DNA of 64,000 bases from Tenuifilum thalassicum. GTDB taxonomy: Bacteria > Bacteroidota > Bacteroidia > Bacteroidales > Tenuifilaceae. Location of the stretch: positions 2,712,581 through 2,776,580 of the forward strand of contig NZ_CP041345.1 in assembly GCF_013265555.1 (NCBI RefSeq), written 5' to 3'. The position numbers and the translations under genes were made by a program. The stretch's first letter is position 1. Each line of letters starts with the position of its first letter. A model generated the notes under the pieces. The model searched no databases, was not told where the DNA came from, and worked only from the letters and a program-made list of their open reading frames with translations. This document shows, piece by piece, positions 1 through 8,877 of this stretch.

Positions 1-1
1 T

Positions 2-535
2 GACAAAAACCCTTCTACAATTGATACCATTCACGAAAAGGAGAACCACATAAACTTTTTACGCGATAAGCTAAATGATTATCTTCTAAAAATTAGTCAC
101 TCCGATATTAATGAAAAGGAGGTAGATAGCGTTTTTAAGGTGATGTTTGCCACAAAAGAGTTGGAACAGATTGGCGACATCATTTCGAAGAATATTCTTG
201 AAAAGGGGAAATGGTGGCTCGGTGCGGGTTTAGAGTTTTCGCATGAGGGAAAGGAGGAACTTATTGAGTTTCATCGGCTAACCCAAAAGCAGCTAAAACG
301 TGCAATAGATATTTTAAGTACGTTTAATTTGGATATTGCTCGAAAACAGCTTCGCAAGTACGAACACTACAAGCAGGTTGGCATTGAACTTGAACGAAGC
401 CATTTTGATAGGCTGAAACAGGCTATAAATAAATCGATAGCGAGTTCAAAGACGCATTTGGAGCTGGTTAGCCTGTACCGAATTATTGGTAGCCATGCCA
501 ATAACATTGCACGTATTATGATAGGAGAAAATTAA
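2..535 (+). CDS. Na/Pi cotransporter, C-terminal PhoU-like part (5' truncated by the window)
   Basis: The reading frame is open from base 2, so the gene begins before the window; the first ATG near base 141 is internal. The visible 177 residues are helical and charged and contain two PhoU-like helix sets (around 'FATKELEQIGDIISKNI' and 'LVSLYRIIGSHANNIARI'). This matches the cytoplasmic C-terminal PhoU domain that Bacteroidota NptA-type sodium/phosphate symporters carry after their membrane part. The membrane part itself is not visible, so a free-standing PhoU-like protein cannot be excluded. It ends just before a hairpin shared with the convergent dsbD gene. Confidence 0.7.
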   Translation, partial: DKNPSTIDTIHEKENHINFLRDKLNDYLLKISHSDINEKEVDSVFKVMFATKELEQIGDIISKNILEKGKWWLGAGLEFSHEGKEELIEFHRLTQKQLKRAIDILSTFNLDIARKQLRKYEHYKQVGIELERSHFDRLKQAINKSIASSKTHLELVSLYRIIGSHANNIARIMIGEN

Positions 536-537
536 AA

Positions 538-564
538 AAGGCTGCCCCAAACAGAGACAGCCTT
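538..564. terminator. Bidirectional terminator between the cotransporter gene and dsbD
   Basis: A 7-bp perfect stem AAGGCTG/CAGCCTT encloses a 13-base loop. Read on the minus strand, after dsbD, it is followed by a T-run (TTTTTT), so it works best for dsbD; the convergent plus-strand gene stops two bases before the stem. Confidence 0.75.
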
Positions 565-584
565 CAAACCTGATTCGAAAACTA

Positions 585-2645
585 TTAATTCATACGCTTA
601 TTAAACTCCTCTACTCCCTTATCAAGAAATTCGATAAAAGCCTCAACGTCCAAATCATAGCCTTTTGGCTCAATGAGAGGCTTCTCATCGTTATCAAGTA
701 GCACATAGTAAGGCTGACCATTAACGTTAAAACGTGTTGCCTGGAAATCGGCGTTTATCTTACCTATGGTTTTCTTAACCTTACCATCGCGCTCCGATGT
801 AATCCACTCGCTCTCTGGCAGTTCAGTTCTATCGTCAACATAAAGCGCAACAATAATGTAATCGCGACGGAGGCGCTCTAAAACCCGAGGGTCGCTCCAT
901 ACTTGCGATTCCATCACCTTACAATTAGCACAGGTATGCCCAACAAAATCGATAAATAGTGGCTTTTTCTTTTCGCGAGCGCAGTTTAGGGCTTGCTCAT
1001 AATCAAAATATCCTTGGAGTCCATGGGGCAAATGCAAAAAGTCGGCATACTTAGGTTCATCGCATAACGAGTTCCTATCATCGGCATTAACCACAACGTT
1101 AACATTTGCATTGCTTGCCATGTTAAAGCTTTGGCTGCTTTCTGGAGGTAAAAGCCCAGATATTGTTTTTAGTGGAGCACCAAAGAGGCCTGGTAATAGA
1201 TAAAACACAAAGGCAAAACTTGCAATGGCAAGGAATAGGCGGAATACACCAATATGTTGCAAATCGGAGTCGAACTTGAATTTAATTTTACCTAACAGGT
1301 AAAGCCCTAGAAGTGTGAATATCGACATCCAAATTGCTATGTAACCCTCACGGCTAACAAGGTCAAGCTGGTATCCCTGGTCGATGGTAAGGATGAATTT
1401 TAGTGAGAATGCCAACACGATGAATCCCAAGAATACTTTCACGGAGTTCATCCACCCACCACTACGAGGTAGTGAGTTAAGCCATGAAGGGAAGATTGCA
1501 AAGAGTGTGAATGGGATTGAGAATGCCAATGAGAATCCAAACATGCCAATAATAGGCTTTGCCCCCAACCCCGATGCAGCTTCAACAAGCAAAGCACCAA
1601 CAATAGGGCCAACGCACGAAAGGCTAACTATTACAGTTGTTAATGCAAGGAAAAAAGAACCAATCAGTCCACCTCTATCGGCCTTGCTATCGGTTTTATT
1701 GGCAAGATTACCAGGTAACACAATCTCGAACAGGCCAAAAAACGATGCTGCAAATGCTATAAACAGTAAAAAGAAAATGGTGTTAGTTATCCAATGCGAA
1801 GTTAGTGTATTGGCAAAATCGGAGCCAAGGTTGAAAAGAGAAACGAGCAGACCTAATGATGTATAGATTGCAACAATCGAAATACCAAACACAAAGGCAT
1901 TAAGAATTGCATTTGCCCTATTTTGTTGCTTGCCCATAAAGAACGATACGGTCATAGGAATCATAGGGAACACACAAGGTGTTAGCAATCCAGCCAGACC
2001 TGCAGCAAACGATACTAAAAAGAACCACCACATCGACTCCTCTTCTTTGGGAGACTCTTCAGCTGGGACTTCTTCTGAAGCTTTCTTTTCTTTTATTTTA
2101 TCAGGTGATAATTTATCGGTTTCAACTAGTTCGCTGTTATCGGTAGTTACCTCCTGCTCATCTTTTGAAACCTTCGCATCGGCTTTTGCAACCGTTGACA
2201 TTGATTTTTCAAGGTAGATACACTTGTCGGCGTAGCAAGCCTGAAACTCAACGTTTATATTGATATTTGCCTCATTAGCAGTTACTTCAATGAGCTGCGA
2301 AAACTTTGCTTCATCTTCAAAGTATGCAAGGTCTAGGTTAAAAACATCATCATGTTCGGTTTTGCTTTTGGTTATCTCTTTTAATTCACCAATCAGCTTA
2401 TAACCTTGAGGATTTTCGAAGGTAAATGTGGTAGGAAGAGGTCCCCCTTCGGGTAGTTTTGTTGAATACAAATGCCATCCCTCGTCTATTTGAGCATTTA
2501 TTATCACCTCAAACTTATTGGCTTCAACCTTTTTGGTAGTTGCCGACCACCTTACAGGGTCATCCATTTGGGCGCTTGCAATGCTTACTGAAAGTAATCC
2601 AATAGTAGCAAGGCTCAAAAACTTAAGCAATACTTTTTTCCTCAT
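585..2645 (-). CDS. dsbD: Thiol:disulfide interchange protein DsbD
   Basis: Transfers electrons from cytoplasmic thioredoxin across the inner membrane to periplasmic reductases and cytochrome c maturation. The 686-residue protein has a signal peptide (about residues 1-25), an N-terminal periplasmic domain with the redox pair CYADKC near residues 136-141, a Lys/Glu-rich linker (about 155-205), and a polytopic DsbD membrane core with one redox cysteine in LLTPCVFP (near 224) and the other in LSCVGP (near 343). A C-terminal thioredoxin domain carries CANC near residue 571. All three redox modules are therefore intact. Length and domain order match Bacteroidota DsbD. It appears monocistronic, with a TATATTTG -7 box upstream and a terminator downstream. 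Confidence 0.93.
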   Translation of the reverse strand: MRKKVLLKFLSLATIGLLSVSIASAQMDDPVRWSATTKKVEANKFEVIINAQIDEGWHLYSTKLPEGGPLPTTFTFENPQGYKLIGELKEITKSKTEHDDVFNLDLAYFEDEAKFSQLIEVTANEANININVEFQACYADKCIYLEKSMSTVAKADAKVSKDEQEVTTDNSELVETDKLSPDKIKEKKASEEVPAEESPKEEESMWWFFLVSFAAGLAGLLTPCVFPMIPMTVSFFMGKQQNRANAILNAFVFGISIVAIYTSLGLLVSLFNLGSDFANTLTSHWITNTIFFLLFIAFAASFFGLFEIVLPGNLANKTDSKADRGGLIGSFFLALTTVIVSLSCVGPIVGALLVEAASGLGAKPIIGMFGFSLAFSIPFTLFAIFPSWLNSLPRSGGWMNSVKVFLGFIVLAFSLKFILTIDQGYQLDLVSREGYIAIWMSIFTLLGLYLLGKIKFKFDSDLQHIGVFRLFLAIASFAFVFYLLPGLFGAPLKTISGLLPPESSQSFNMASNANVNVVVNADDRNSLCDEPKYADFLHLPHGLQGYFDYEQALNCAREKKKPLFIDFVGHTCANCKVMESQVWSDPRVLERLRRDYIIVALYVDDRTELPESEWITSERDGKVKKTIGKINADFQATRFNVNGQPYYVLLDNDEKPLIEPKGYDLDVEAFIEFLDKGVEEFNKRMN

Positions 2646-2667
2646 TGTTTACAATTTTGTGTTTGTG

Positions 2668-2675
2668 CAAATATA
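2668..2675 (-). promoter_or_regulatory. Candidate -7 box of dsbD (TATATTTG)
   Basis: On the minus strand TATATTTG matches the Bacteroidota -7 consensus TAnnTTTG and lies 22 bases upstream of the dsbD ATG. No clear TTTG -33 element is visible at 19-20 bases, so this rests on one box. Confidence 0.45.
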
Positions 2676-2824
2676 CTCTTTTTAATATATCTAGATTTTA
2701 AAATATAACCTTGGTTTAATATGCTGTACCAAATTCAGAGCCGAAGCAAAAAGGAAACATTAAAATTTAAGGGCGAACAAATCACTAACAATATCAAACT
2801 TTCTAATATTGAGACAAATAACAA

Positions 2825-4441
2825 CTACCTCTCTTTTCTTTTCATCAAATGCTGAACCAGGGCATAAACCAAGGATAGCAATGCCATAAAAGCAGATATG
2901 TTGCCTAGATAATCGCCATGGTTAGCATAGTAGGTAACTTTATTGTTAGCAAGAATGGTTCCTTTCAGCGTACCACGTTTCCACCAGCCAAGCGAGTCAA
3001 TGATTTCGCCTCGTTGATTAATTAATGCTGAAATTCCGGTATTAGCAGACCGCGCAATTGACCTCCGCATTTCAATGGCTCGTATTCTCGACATGGAAAG
3101 ATGCTGTCTGTAACCAGGAGTATCTCCCCACCAACCATCGTTAGTGATAACAAACAGTAGGTTTGCTCCATTTTTTATGTAGCCCGATACAAACTCACCA
3201 AACACCGACTCGTAGCAAATAATAGGGCCAACTCCAAATTTATCATCTAACGATTTGAACACTCCCCTATCGGGCTGAGTTCCTAAGCTTCCGGTAATTC
3301 CACCTAAATCAATCGATAGTTTTTCGAGAAACTTAAGGTATTGAGGATATGGCATCATCTCAACACCAACAACCAGTTTCGATTTATGGTAAATAGGTAA
3401 GCCAAACGAAGTATCAACCTGAATGGCAGAGTTATACCTATCGTAATAGTAGCGGTTGTCGTAAGGTAACTTTCGAGCCGTGGGCGAAGTTTGCTCACCT
3501 GGTTCATACAGCTTTAATGATATCAATCCCGTTACCCACATTGCATTTGGGTGACGATTAACAAAATCCTTAATTCGAAGGATACTTCCATTTTCTGCTA
3601 CCTGATGTTCCCATATGCGGTCGTCAATGGCCGTTTCGGGGCAAACCACATAGCTAACGGTGCTATCGATACTTTCTTCTGCTAGATTTAGCATGATATC
3701 CATCTGCTGGTCGTTGGTAAGCCCGCTAAACTTTTCGTTGTAAGGATCGATGTTGGGTTGAACCACAACGACATTGACCGGCTCGCCCTTCTCTTCGTAG
3801 CTGTAAAACAGGTATAAGGAAAGAGCAAAGGGGATTGCAAAAAACAGGAGGACATCGGAAAAGAACCAGGCAATTCGTCCATAAACCTTTTCAAGGTAGG
3901 CAGTAATCTGAGATATAATGAAAAAGTTAACTACCAAAATCCACAAAGAACCACCTAAAACACCTGTAAACTCATACCACTGAATAACCATAGGATGATT
4001 GCCTAGGCTATTCCCAAGTGTTAGCCAAGGCCAAGCAACTTCTGAGTTGTGAAAAAACTGCTCCCAGGCTAGCCAAAGGGTTACAAATGCAAAAGCACCA
4101 ATGGTTTTAGATGTATTTATGTGTACGAAATGATAGATGCTAAAAACCAGTGTCATTAAAAATGAGGTAATTAACACAGCAAGGATGGCACCAATCAAAG
4201 TGGCGTTATATATCCACCAGGTTGATAGAATGTTCCAAGTAAAAAAGGCCAGAAACACATAGCCAATGGTTTTCCAAAAGCCAGCCTTTTGCTCAACTAA
4301 CCTGTAGTACGACACAAAAAGAGGCACCAGCGCAAAAAAGATGGTGTAGCTAGGTAGTCCCTCATACCAAGGTAAGGCTAACAGAATACCCGAAAGCAAC
4401 ATTAAAAAAACGTGCGATTTGAATAGCTTGGTAAAAAACAT
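2825..4441 (-). CDS. lnt: Apolipoprotein N-acyltransferase
   Basis: Adds the third acyl chain to the N-terminal cysteine of lipoproteins at the outer face of the inner membrane. The N-terminal half is polytopic; the C-terminal half is a nitrilase-like domain. The expected catalytic triad is visible: Glu in VCPETAID (near residue 268), Lys in YHKSKLVVG (near 353) and Cys in IICYESVFGE (near 409), followed by NDGWWGDTPG. I start at the ATG at 4441, giving about 538 residues. The frame extends 35 residues further upstream to 4546, but that extension has no family match and would overlap the divergent aldehyde dehydrogenase gene. Confidence 0.92.
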   Translation of the reverse strand: MFFTKLFKSHVFLMLLSGILLALPWYEGLPSYTIFFALVPLFVSYYRLVEQKAGFWKTIGYVFLAFFTWNILSTWWIYNATLIGAILAVLITSFLMTLVFSIYHFVHINTSKTIGAFAFVTLWLAWEQFFHNSEVAWPWLTLGNSLGNHPMVIQWYEFTGVLGGSLWILVVNFFIISQITAYLEKVYGRIAWFFSDVLLFFAIPFALSLYLFYSYEEKGEPVNVVVVQPNIDPYNEKFSGLTNDQQMDIMLNLAEESIDSTVSYVVCPETAIDDRIWEHQVAENGSILRIKDFVNRHPNAMWVTGLISLKLYEPGEQTSPTARKLPYDNRYYYDRYNSAIQVDTSFGLPIYHKSKLVVGVEMMPYPQYLKFLEKLSIDLGGITGSLGTQPDRGVFKSLDDKFGVGPIICYESVFGEFVSGYIKNGANLLFVITNDGWWGDTPGYRQHLSMSRIRAIEMRRSIARSANTGISALINQRGEIIDSLGWWKRGTLKGTILANNKVTYYANHGDYLGNISAFMALLSLVYALVQHLMKRKER

Positions 4442-4509
4442 GGCCTGTGTTTTTAGAATAACATGTTGTAAAGATACAGATTTAGGTTTAACGTAAACTG
4501 GTAAATGAG

Positions 4510-4517
4510 TAAATTTG
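4510..4517 (+). promoter_or_regulatory. Candidate -7 box of the aldehyde dehydrogenase gene (TAAATTTG)
   Basis: TAAATTTG fits the Bacteroidota TAnnTTTG consensus and lies 23 bases before the ATG at 4541. A weak TTTAG sits near the -33 position at about 4481. It lies in the 99-bp divergent gap with lnt. Confidence 0.45.
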
Positions 4518-4540
4518 AAACAAAATAAAGAGTTAAAGCT

Positions 4541-5968
4541 ATGCAAAATTCAGAATATCGACCTTATGTTGCAGGTGAGTTTGTAGAAACTAACGAGCGC
4601 TACGAAGTTAGATGTCCTTGGGATAACAGCTTAATAGCCAAAGTCCACCTGGCCGGAAATAAAGAGTTGGAACAAGCCATTGTAGCAGCGGAAAAAGCTA
4701 AAAGGGCCATGGCTAAACTATCATCTTATGAAAAGTATGAGATACTGATGAGCATAGCAAATGGGATTAAAGCAAAACGCGAGGCCTTTGCCAGAACATT
4801 GGCATTAGAAGCCTGCAAACCCCTCAAACTTGCACTTGGAGAGGTTGATAGGGCCATACAAACATTTATTGTAGCAGCCGAAGAAGCTAAACGTCCCCTT
4901 TCCGAAGCCATTAAGCTCGACTGGACACCTGCTGGTAAAGGGAAAGAGGGAATTGTTAAATATTTTCCAGTTGGAATTGTAGCCGGAATATCGCCTTTTA
5001 ACTTTCCGCTAAATCTTAGCGTTCATAAGATTGCTCCAGCCATAGCAGCAGGTTGCCCTATTGTGTTAAAGCCCGCACGTAAAACCCCACTCTCTGCGCT
5101 AATGCTTGCTGAGGTGATAAACAATACAAATATTCCCAATGGTGGCATTTCAATACTTCCAACCGATAGGAATACAGGAAACAACATGGTTACCGATTCA
5201 CGTTTTTCGCTTCTCTCATTTACTGGTTCCCCGCAAGTTGGATGGGCTATGAAAAAACAGGCAGGTAAAAAACGTGTCCTGCTGGAACTCGGTGGCAACG
5301 CAGGTGTTATTGTTGCACCATCAGCTGATATCGATTTAGCTGTTACCAAATGTGTTAGCGGTGCATTTGCCTATTCGGGCCAGGTGTGTATTCACACCCA
5401 GCGTATCTATGTTCACAGGTCTATCTTTGATAGTTTTATGGAGAAGTTCATTGATGGTGCTTCTAAGCTAAAAAATGGACACCCGCTAAGCGAGGAAACC
5501 GATTTATCGTCGATGATAGATGAGATGAATGCAGCAAGAGTTGAAGCGTGGGTAAGCGAAGCCATAAACGATGGAGCAAAAGTGCTTTTGGGAGGAAAAC
5601 GCGAAGGAACATACTTTCCACCTACTGTTCTTACAAACACCAAGCAAGAAATGAAAGTATGTTCGCTTGAGGTTTTTGGACCCGTGGTTACAGTCGAACC
5701 ATACGACACTTTTGAAGGGGCTATTGAATATTTAAACCATTCGGAATATGGTCTTCAAGCGGGTGTCTTTACAAATCAAATCGACGAAATGAATAAAGCA
5801 TACAACGAGCTAGAAGTTGGAGGGGTTATCATAAACGATGTCCCAACATTTAGAGTTGACCATATGCCTTATGGTGGAATCAAAAACTCTGGGTTTGGGC
5901 GAGAGGGCATTAAATATGCCATGATAGAAATGATGGAGCCAAAATTATTGGTAAAGCCATTTGAGTAG
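4541..5968 (+). CDS. NAD(P)-dependent aldehyde dehydrogenase
   Basis: Oxidises an aldehyde to the acid with NAD(P). The 475-residue protein has the whole ALDH fold. The cofactor region includes ISPFNFPLNLSVHK and LKPARKTPLSAL, the general-base Glu is in LLELGGN (near residue 249), the catalytic Cys is in SGQVCIHTQR (near 282), and the C-terminal oligomerisation part ends with PYGGIKNSGFGREG. The substrate cannot be fixed; the sequence is most like generic ALDH/succinate-semialdehyde or non-phosphorylating glyceraldehyde-3-phosphate dehydrogenases. It is divergent from lnt and followed by an independent exporter gene. Confidence 0.85.
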   Translation: MQNSEYRPYVAGEFVETNERYEVRCPWDNSLIAKVHLAGNKELEQAIVAAEKAKRAMAKLSSYEKYEILMSIANGIKAKREAFARTLALEACKPLKLALGEVDRAIQTFIVAAEEAKRPLSEAIKLDWTPAGKGKEGIVKYFPVGIVAGISPFNFPLNLSVHKIAPAIAAGCPIVLKPARKTPLSALMLAEVINNTNIPNGGISILPTDRNTGNNMVTDSRFSLLSFTGSPQVGWAMKKQAGKKRVLLELGGNAGVIVAPSADIDLAVTKCVSGAFAYSGQVCIHTQRIYVHRSIFDSFMEKFIDGASKLKNGHPLSEETDLSSMIDEMNAARVEAWVSEAINDGAKVLLGGKREGTYFPPTVLTNTKQEMKVCSLEVFGPVVTVEPYDTFEGAIEYLNHSEYGLQAGVFTNQIDEMNKAYNELEVGGVIINDVPTFRVDHMPYGGIKNSGFGREGIKYAMIEMMEPKLLVKPFE

Positions 5969-6000
5969 TTTAACAAAACTTGAGAATTTGAGAATTATTT

Positions 6001-6034
6001 TTTGCCAAACATTTTCCAAATATTGGTATCTTTG
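6001..6034 (+). promoter_or_regulatory. Candidate promoter of the LysE-type exporter gene
   Basis: TTTG at 6001-6004 and TATCTTTG at 6027-6034 fit the Bacteroidota -33/-7 pattern with a slightly long 22-base spacer. Transcription would begin close to 6040, so the mRNA would be nearly leaderless for the ATG at 6043; the internal ATG at 6058 is an alternative start. Confidence 0.5.
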
Positions 6035-6042
6035 CCCGCATT

Positions 6043-6693
6043 ATGAATGAATCGGCAATGCTTTTAATTCTACTTATCAAAGGGATTATTATTGGGTTAG
6101 CAGCAAGTATTCCACTAGGGCCTATTGGTGTGATATGTATTCAACGTACCATCAATAAAGGCAGAACAAGCGGATTTCTTTCGGGGCTTGGGGCTGCCAC
6201 AGCCGATACCATTTTTGCAGCAATTGCAGGTTTCAGCCTTTCGTTCATAATTAGTTTCATTAAAGAGCAACAAACCATAATTGAGATTGTTGGAGGTGTT
6301 ATTGTTGTACTACTAGGCATTAAAATATTTCAAACCAATCCAATCTCACAGCTAAAAAGGCAAAAGAGGAGGAAAAACAGCCTTTTTGAGGATTTTGTTT
6401 CTGTCCTATTCCTTACTGGCAGTAATCCTTTGGCCGTTTTTCTTTTTATTGCGCTATTTGCCACGGCAGGTATTATTACCGACGATCAGAGCATGTGGCT
6501 TAACTTTATTGCGCTAGCAGGAGTATTCTTGGGGGCAGCCCTATGGTGGTATGTCCTCTCGTCGTTGGTTAACCATTTCCGCAAGCACTTTAGGCTAAAG
6601 CAACTGTGGTGGATAAACAAAGTCTCGGGTGTTGTAATTTTTGTTTTAGGGGGATTGGCAATTATCAATGTAATCCAAAGGTTGATATTTTAA
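6043..6693 (+). CDS. LysE/RhtB family amino-acid exporter
   Basis: Predicted inner-membrane exporter of amino acids or related metabolites. The 216 residues contain about six hydrophobic segments and the LysE/RhtB hallmark near the N-terminus (GLAASIPLGPIGVICIQRTI, then G-FLSGLGAATADT). A basic cytoplasmic loop (QLKRQKRRKN) follows the third segment, as usual in the family. The substrate is unknown. The start at 6043 could be five codons too early given the adjacent promoter-like boxes. Confidence 0.85.
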   Translation: MNESAMLLILLIKGIIIGLAASIPLGPIGVICIQRTINKGRTSGFLSGLGAATADTIFAAIAGFSLSFIISFIKEQQTIIEIVGGVIVVLLGIKIFQTNPISQLKRQKRRKNSLFEDFVSVLFLTGSNPLAVFLFIALFATAGIITDDQSMWLNFIALAGVFLGAALWWYVLSSLVNHFRKHFRLKQLWWINKVSGVVIFVLGGLAIINVIQRLIF

Positions 6694-6699
6694 ATTTAG

Positions 6700-6925
6700 T
6701 TTTATAAGGTTTTATAGTCGTCCCTACGGGACTAATATTGTCATTGGCTCTTTGCCTCTACCATAAGAACGTCCCTGCGGGACTTAAAATTCAAAAAGCT
6801 TCAATTAATTCTTGTACTTACCCTAACTTGGTTGCAGATTAATATCTAATGTTTATAACTCCGTAGAGTGACCAAATGATAGCAATGAAGTATAGAATAT
6901 AAAGCAATAGTTCCGTAGGAACGGC
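6700..6925. repeat. Intergenic GTCCC(T/G)(A/G)CGGGAC palindromes
   Basis: The 396-base gap between the exporter and the DUF454 gene holds GTCCCTACGGGAC near 6721, GTCCCTGCGGGAC near 6772, CTCCGTAGAG near 6861 and TTCCGTAGGAA near 6911. These are four related self-complementary motifs spread at 40-90 base intervals. Similar palindromes are common dispersed intergenic repeats in Bacteroidota. No coding frame or RNA gene was seen here. Confidence 0.5.
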
Positions 6926-7089
6926 CTTGGTTTGTTACCATAGCAACTTATTCAATAAAAGTAAAGTTCTCGCTAGTGGCTAAAGCTGGTTTTAAATGGA
7001 TTTAGCTACTTTTGATGTCAATTCTTTTATCATTCTTTTGCTTATTGGAATTTACGTTCCTTTTATGTTTTAACTAACTTTGAACGGTT

Positions 7090-7488
7090 TTGAAGAAGGC
7101 GAGAAAAAAGAAAAGCCCATTAGTAAGGGCGTTATTTATTGCATTTGGTATAATTTCTTTTGGGCTTGGAGTAATTGGCATTTTCTTACCATTACTACCA
7201 ACTACTCCATTCATGTTGCTTAGCGCTTTTCTTTTTTTACGTAGCTCCGACAAACTTTACTTATGGTTAGTAAACCATCGAATATTCGGTAAATATATTC
7301 ACGACTACATGGAGAATCGCTCCATCCCAAAGCGGGTAAAATGGTTTACTCTGATTCTGTTATGGTCAACCATACTAGCCAGCATTTCAACGCTTAATGT
7401 AAACAACTATATTCGAGGTTTACTGCTATTGGTAGCAATTGGTGTAACCGTTCATGTTGTTAAACTTCGGAATAGCCATCCAGACTAA
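7090..7488 (+). CDS. DUF454 (YbaN-like) inner-membrane protein
   Basis: Small membrane protein of unknown function. The 132 residues start with a basic tail (KKARKKK), followed by two hydrophobic segments around the family signature GxxGIFLPLLPTTPFMLLSAFLFLRSS and two more near the C-terminus. The start codon is TTG; no better ATG lies in frame. The 3' end overlaps the convergent ddl gene by four bases. Confidence 0.8.
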   Translation: MKKARKKKSPLVRALFIAFGIISFGLGVIGIFLPLLPTTPFMLLSAFLFLRSSDKLYLWLVNHRIFGKYIHDYMENRSIPKRVKWFTLILLWSTILASISTLNVNNYIRGLLLLVAIGVTVHVVKLRNSHPD

Positions 7489-8477
7489 CGACCGCTTCGT
7501 TCAATGGCATCCTCTACCACCATGGTAAAAAAATCACGCATATTCATCCCAGTGGCCCTCACCTGTTGTGGAACTATACTTGCAGCGCTCATTCCTGGTA
7601 CAGTATTAATCTCAAGGAAATAGATATTTTCGTCCCTGACAATATAATCGACCCTTACTATTCCTTTACACTGCAAACGGTCATATATTTTAGAGGAAAA
7701 ATTCTGTATTCGCTCTTTTAGCTGGTCAGGAATTTGAGCGGGTGTTATTTCCTGTGACTTGTTAAGATACTTGGCGTCGTAATCAAAAAATTCGGTTTCT
7801 GGAATAATTTCAGTAACGGGTAAAACAATTTCGTTCTTGGCTCCTTTAAAAACTCCGCATGTCAGCTCCCTTCCTGAAATAAATTCTTCAACAATCACAA
7901 ACTCATCCTCAGTAAAAGCCTTATCAATAGCAGGTGCTAAATCATCTATTGTTTTAACCTTTGTGACACCGTAGCTGCTTCCACTCTCATTGGGCTTTAC
8001 AAAAACAGGAAGTCCTAACTTTTCAACTATCTCTTCGGGGACATAATTTTCGCCTCGTTTTATGATTACATCTTTTGCTAATGATACACCAGTTGCAACA
8101 ACAAGCTCTTTACTGAAATACTTATTAAAAGTGACAGCGGAGTTCATTACGCCACCAGTGGTGTAAGGAATTTTAAGCATTTGGAAGTAAGCCTGCAGCA
8201 ATCCGTTCTCACCTGGTGTGCCATGTATGGCAATTAAAGCGCAATCGAATGCTATTCTCTTTCCATTAATTGTTACCGTAAAATCATTTTTATCGATAGG
8301 AAGAGGATTTTCACCAGGCTGCTCTAAACTCCAACTATTCCCCTTAACTATTATTTTAAAAGCGTTAAAACGCTCAGGATCGAGCCAGCCCGCAATTTGG
8401 GTTGCGCTTTGCAAGGAAATATTAGCTTCGGAGGAATCGCCTCCAGCCATGATAGCTATGTTAAGTTTGCTGCTCAT
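7485..8477 (-). CDS. ddl: D-alanine--D-alanine ligase
   Basis: ATP-dependent ligase that makes the D-Ala-D-Ala dipeptide for peptidoglycan. The 330 residues show the N-terminal lobe (IAMAGGDSSEANISLQSA), the substrate/ATP region GTPGENGLLQAYFQMLKIPYT, the ATP-grasp Lys/Glu segments (PVFVKPNESGSSYGV; FVIVEEFISGRELTCGV) and the C-terminal metal-binding signature FLEINTVPGMS near residue 290. It pairs functionally with alanine racemase at 14.5 kb, which supplies D-Ala, although the two are not in one operon. Confidence 0.94.
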   Translation of the reverse strand: MSSKLNIAIMAGGDSSEANISLQSATQIAGWLDPERFNAFKIIVKGNSWSLEQPGENPLPIDKNDFTVTINGKRIAFDCALIAIHGTPGENGLLQAYFQMLKIPYTTGGVMNSAVTFNKYFSKELVVATGVSLAKDVIIKRGENYVPEEIVEKLGLPVFVKPNESGSSYGVTKVKTIDDLAPAIDKAFTEDEFVIVEEFISGRELTCGVFKGAKNEIVLPVTEIIPETEFFDYDAKYLNKSQEITPAQIPDQLKERIQNFSSKIYDRLQCKGIVRVDYIVRDENIYFLEINTVPGMSAASIVPQQVRATGMNMRDFFTMVVEDAIERSGR

Positions 8478-8877
8478 GATTCACAAATATTTATTAATGC
8501 AAAGCTGCATGAAATTTTTCTCATTGGCAAATGTTAGTTTACTAGGATAAGAGATGCCGCTACAACACTGGGCAAAATAATACGATTGGCTAGAACTAAA
8601 ATCAACTCTCTTATCACCGCATACAAAAAAGAAAGATATTATGCTTGTGAGGTGATGGCTCACTATAAAAACCTTTCTAATCTGAGCTATTTGCGTTTTA
8701 TCATAAGATAATCCCTGGCTTGCTCAGCATAACAATCAGCACCACGTTTCCTGCACACATTTAACACATATCTCCATTCTCGATATTGACACACGACATT
8801 GTTTACAAGGCCAGTACCTGATTGTTCGGTTTTTTTGTCAAGTTACAAGTAAATAAGCAAGTTGCAATCATTTCAAA
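8478..8877. other. 400-base intergenic stretch without a recognised gene
   Basis: No RNA gene or family-like protein is visible. On the minus strand about 8698-8851 a 50-codon frame lacking a start ends in a segment rich in Cys, Arg and Trp (WRYVLNVCRKRGADCYAEQ). It could be the eroded end of a small protein, but nothing supports a function. Confidence 0.3.

Noticed and set aside
1384-1866. 160-codon frame opposite dsbD
   Set aside because: Shadow of a clear DsbD membrane domain on the other strand; no plausible protein features.
4442-4546. 35-residue N-terminal extension of Lnt
   Set aside because: Would overlap the divergent aldehyde dehydrogenase start and has no similarity to Lnt N-termini; ATG at 4441 preferred.
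8481-8663. 60-codon minus-strand frame upstream of ddl
   Set aside because: No family resemblance, unusual composition, and no promoter or neighbour that supports it.
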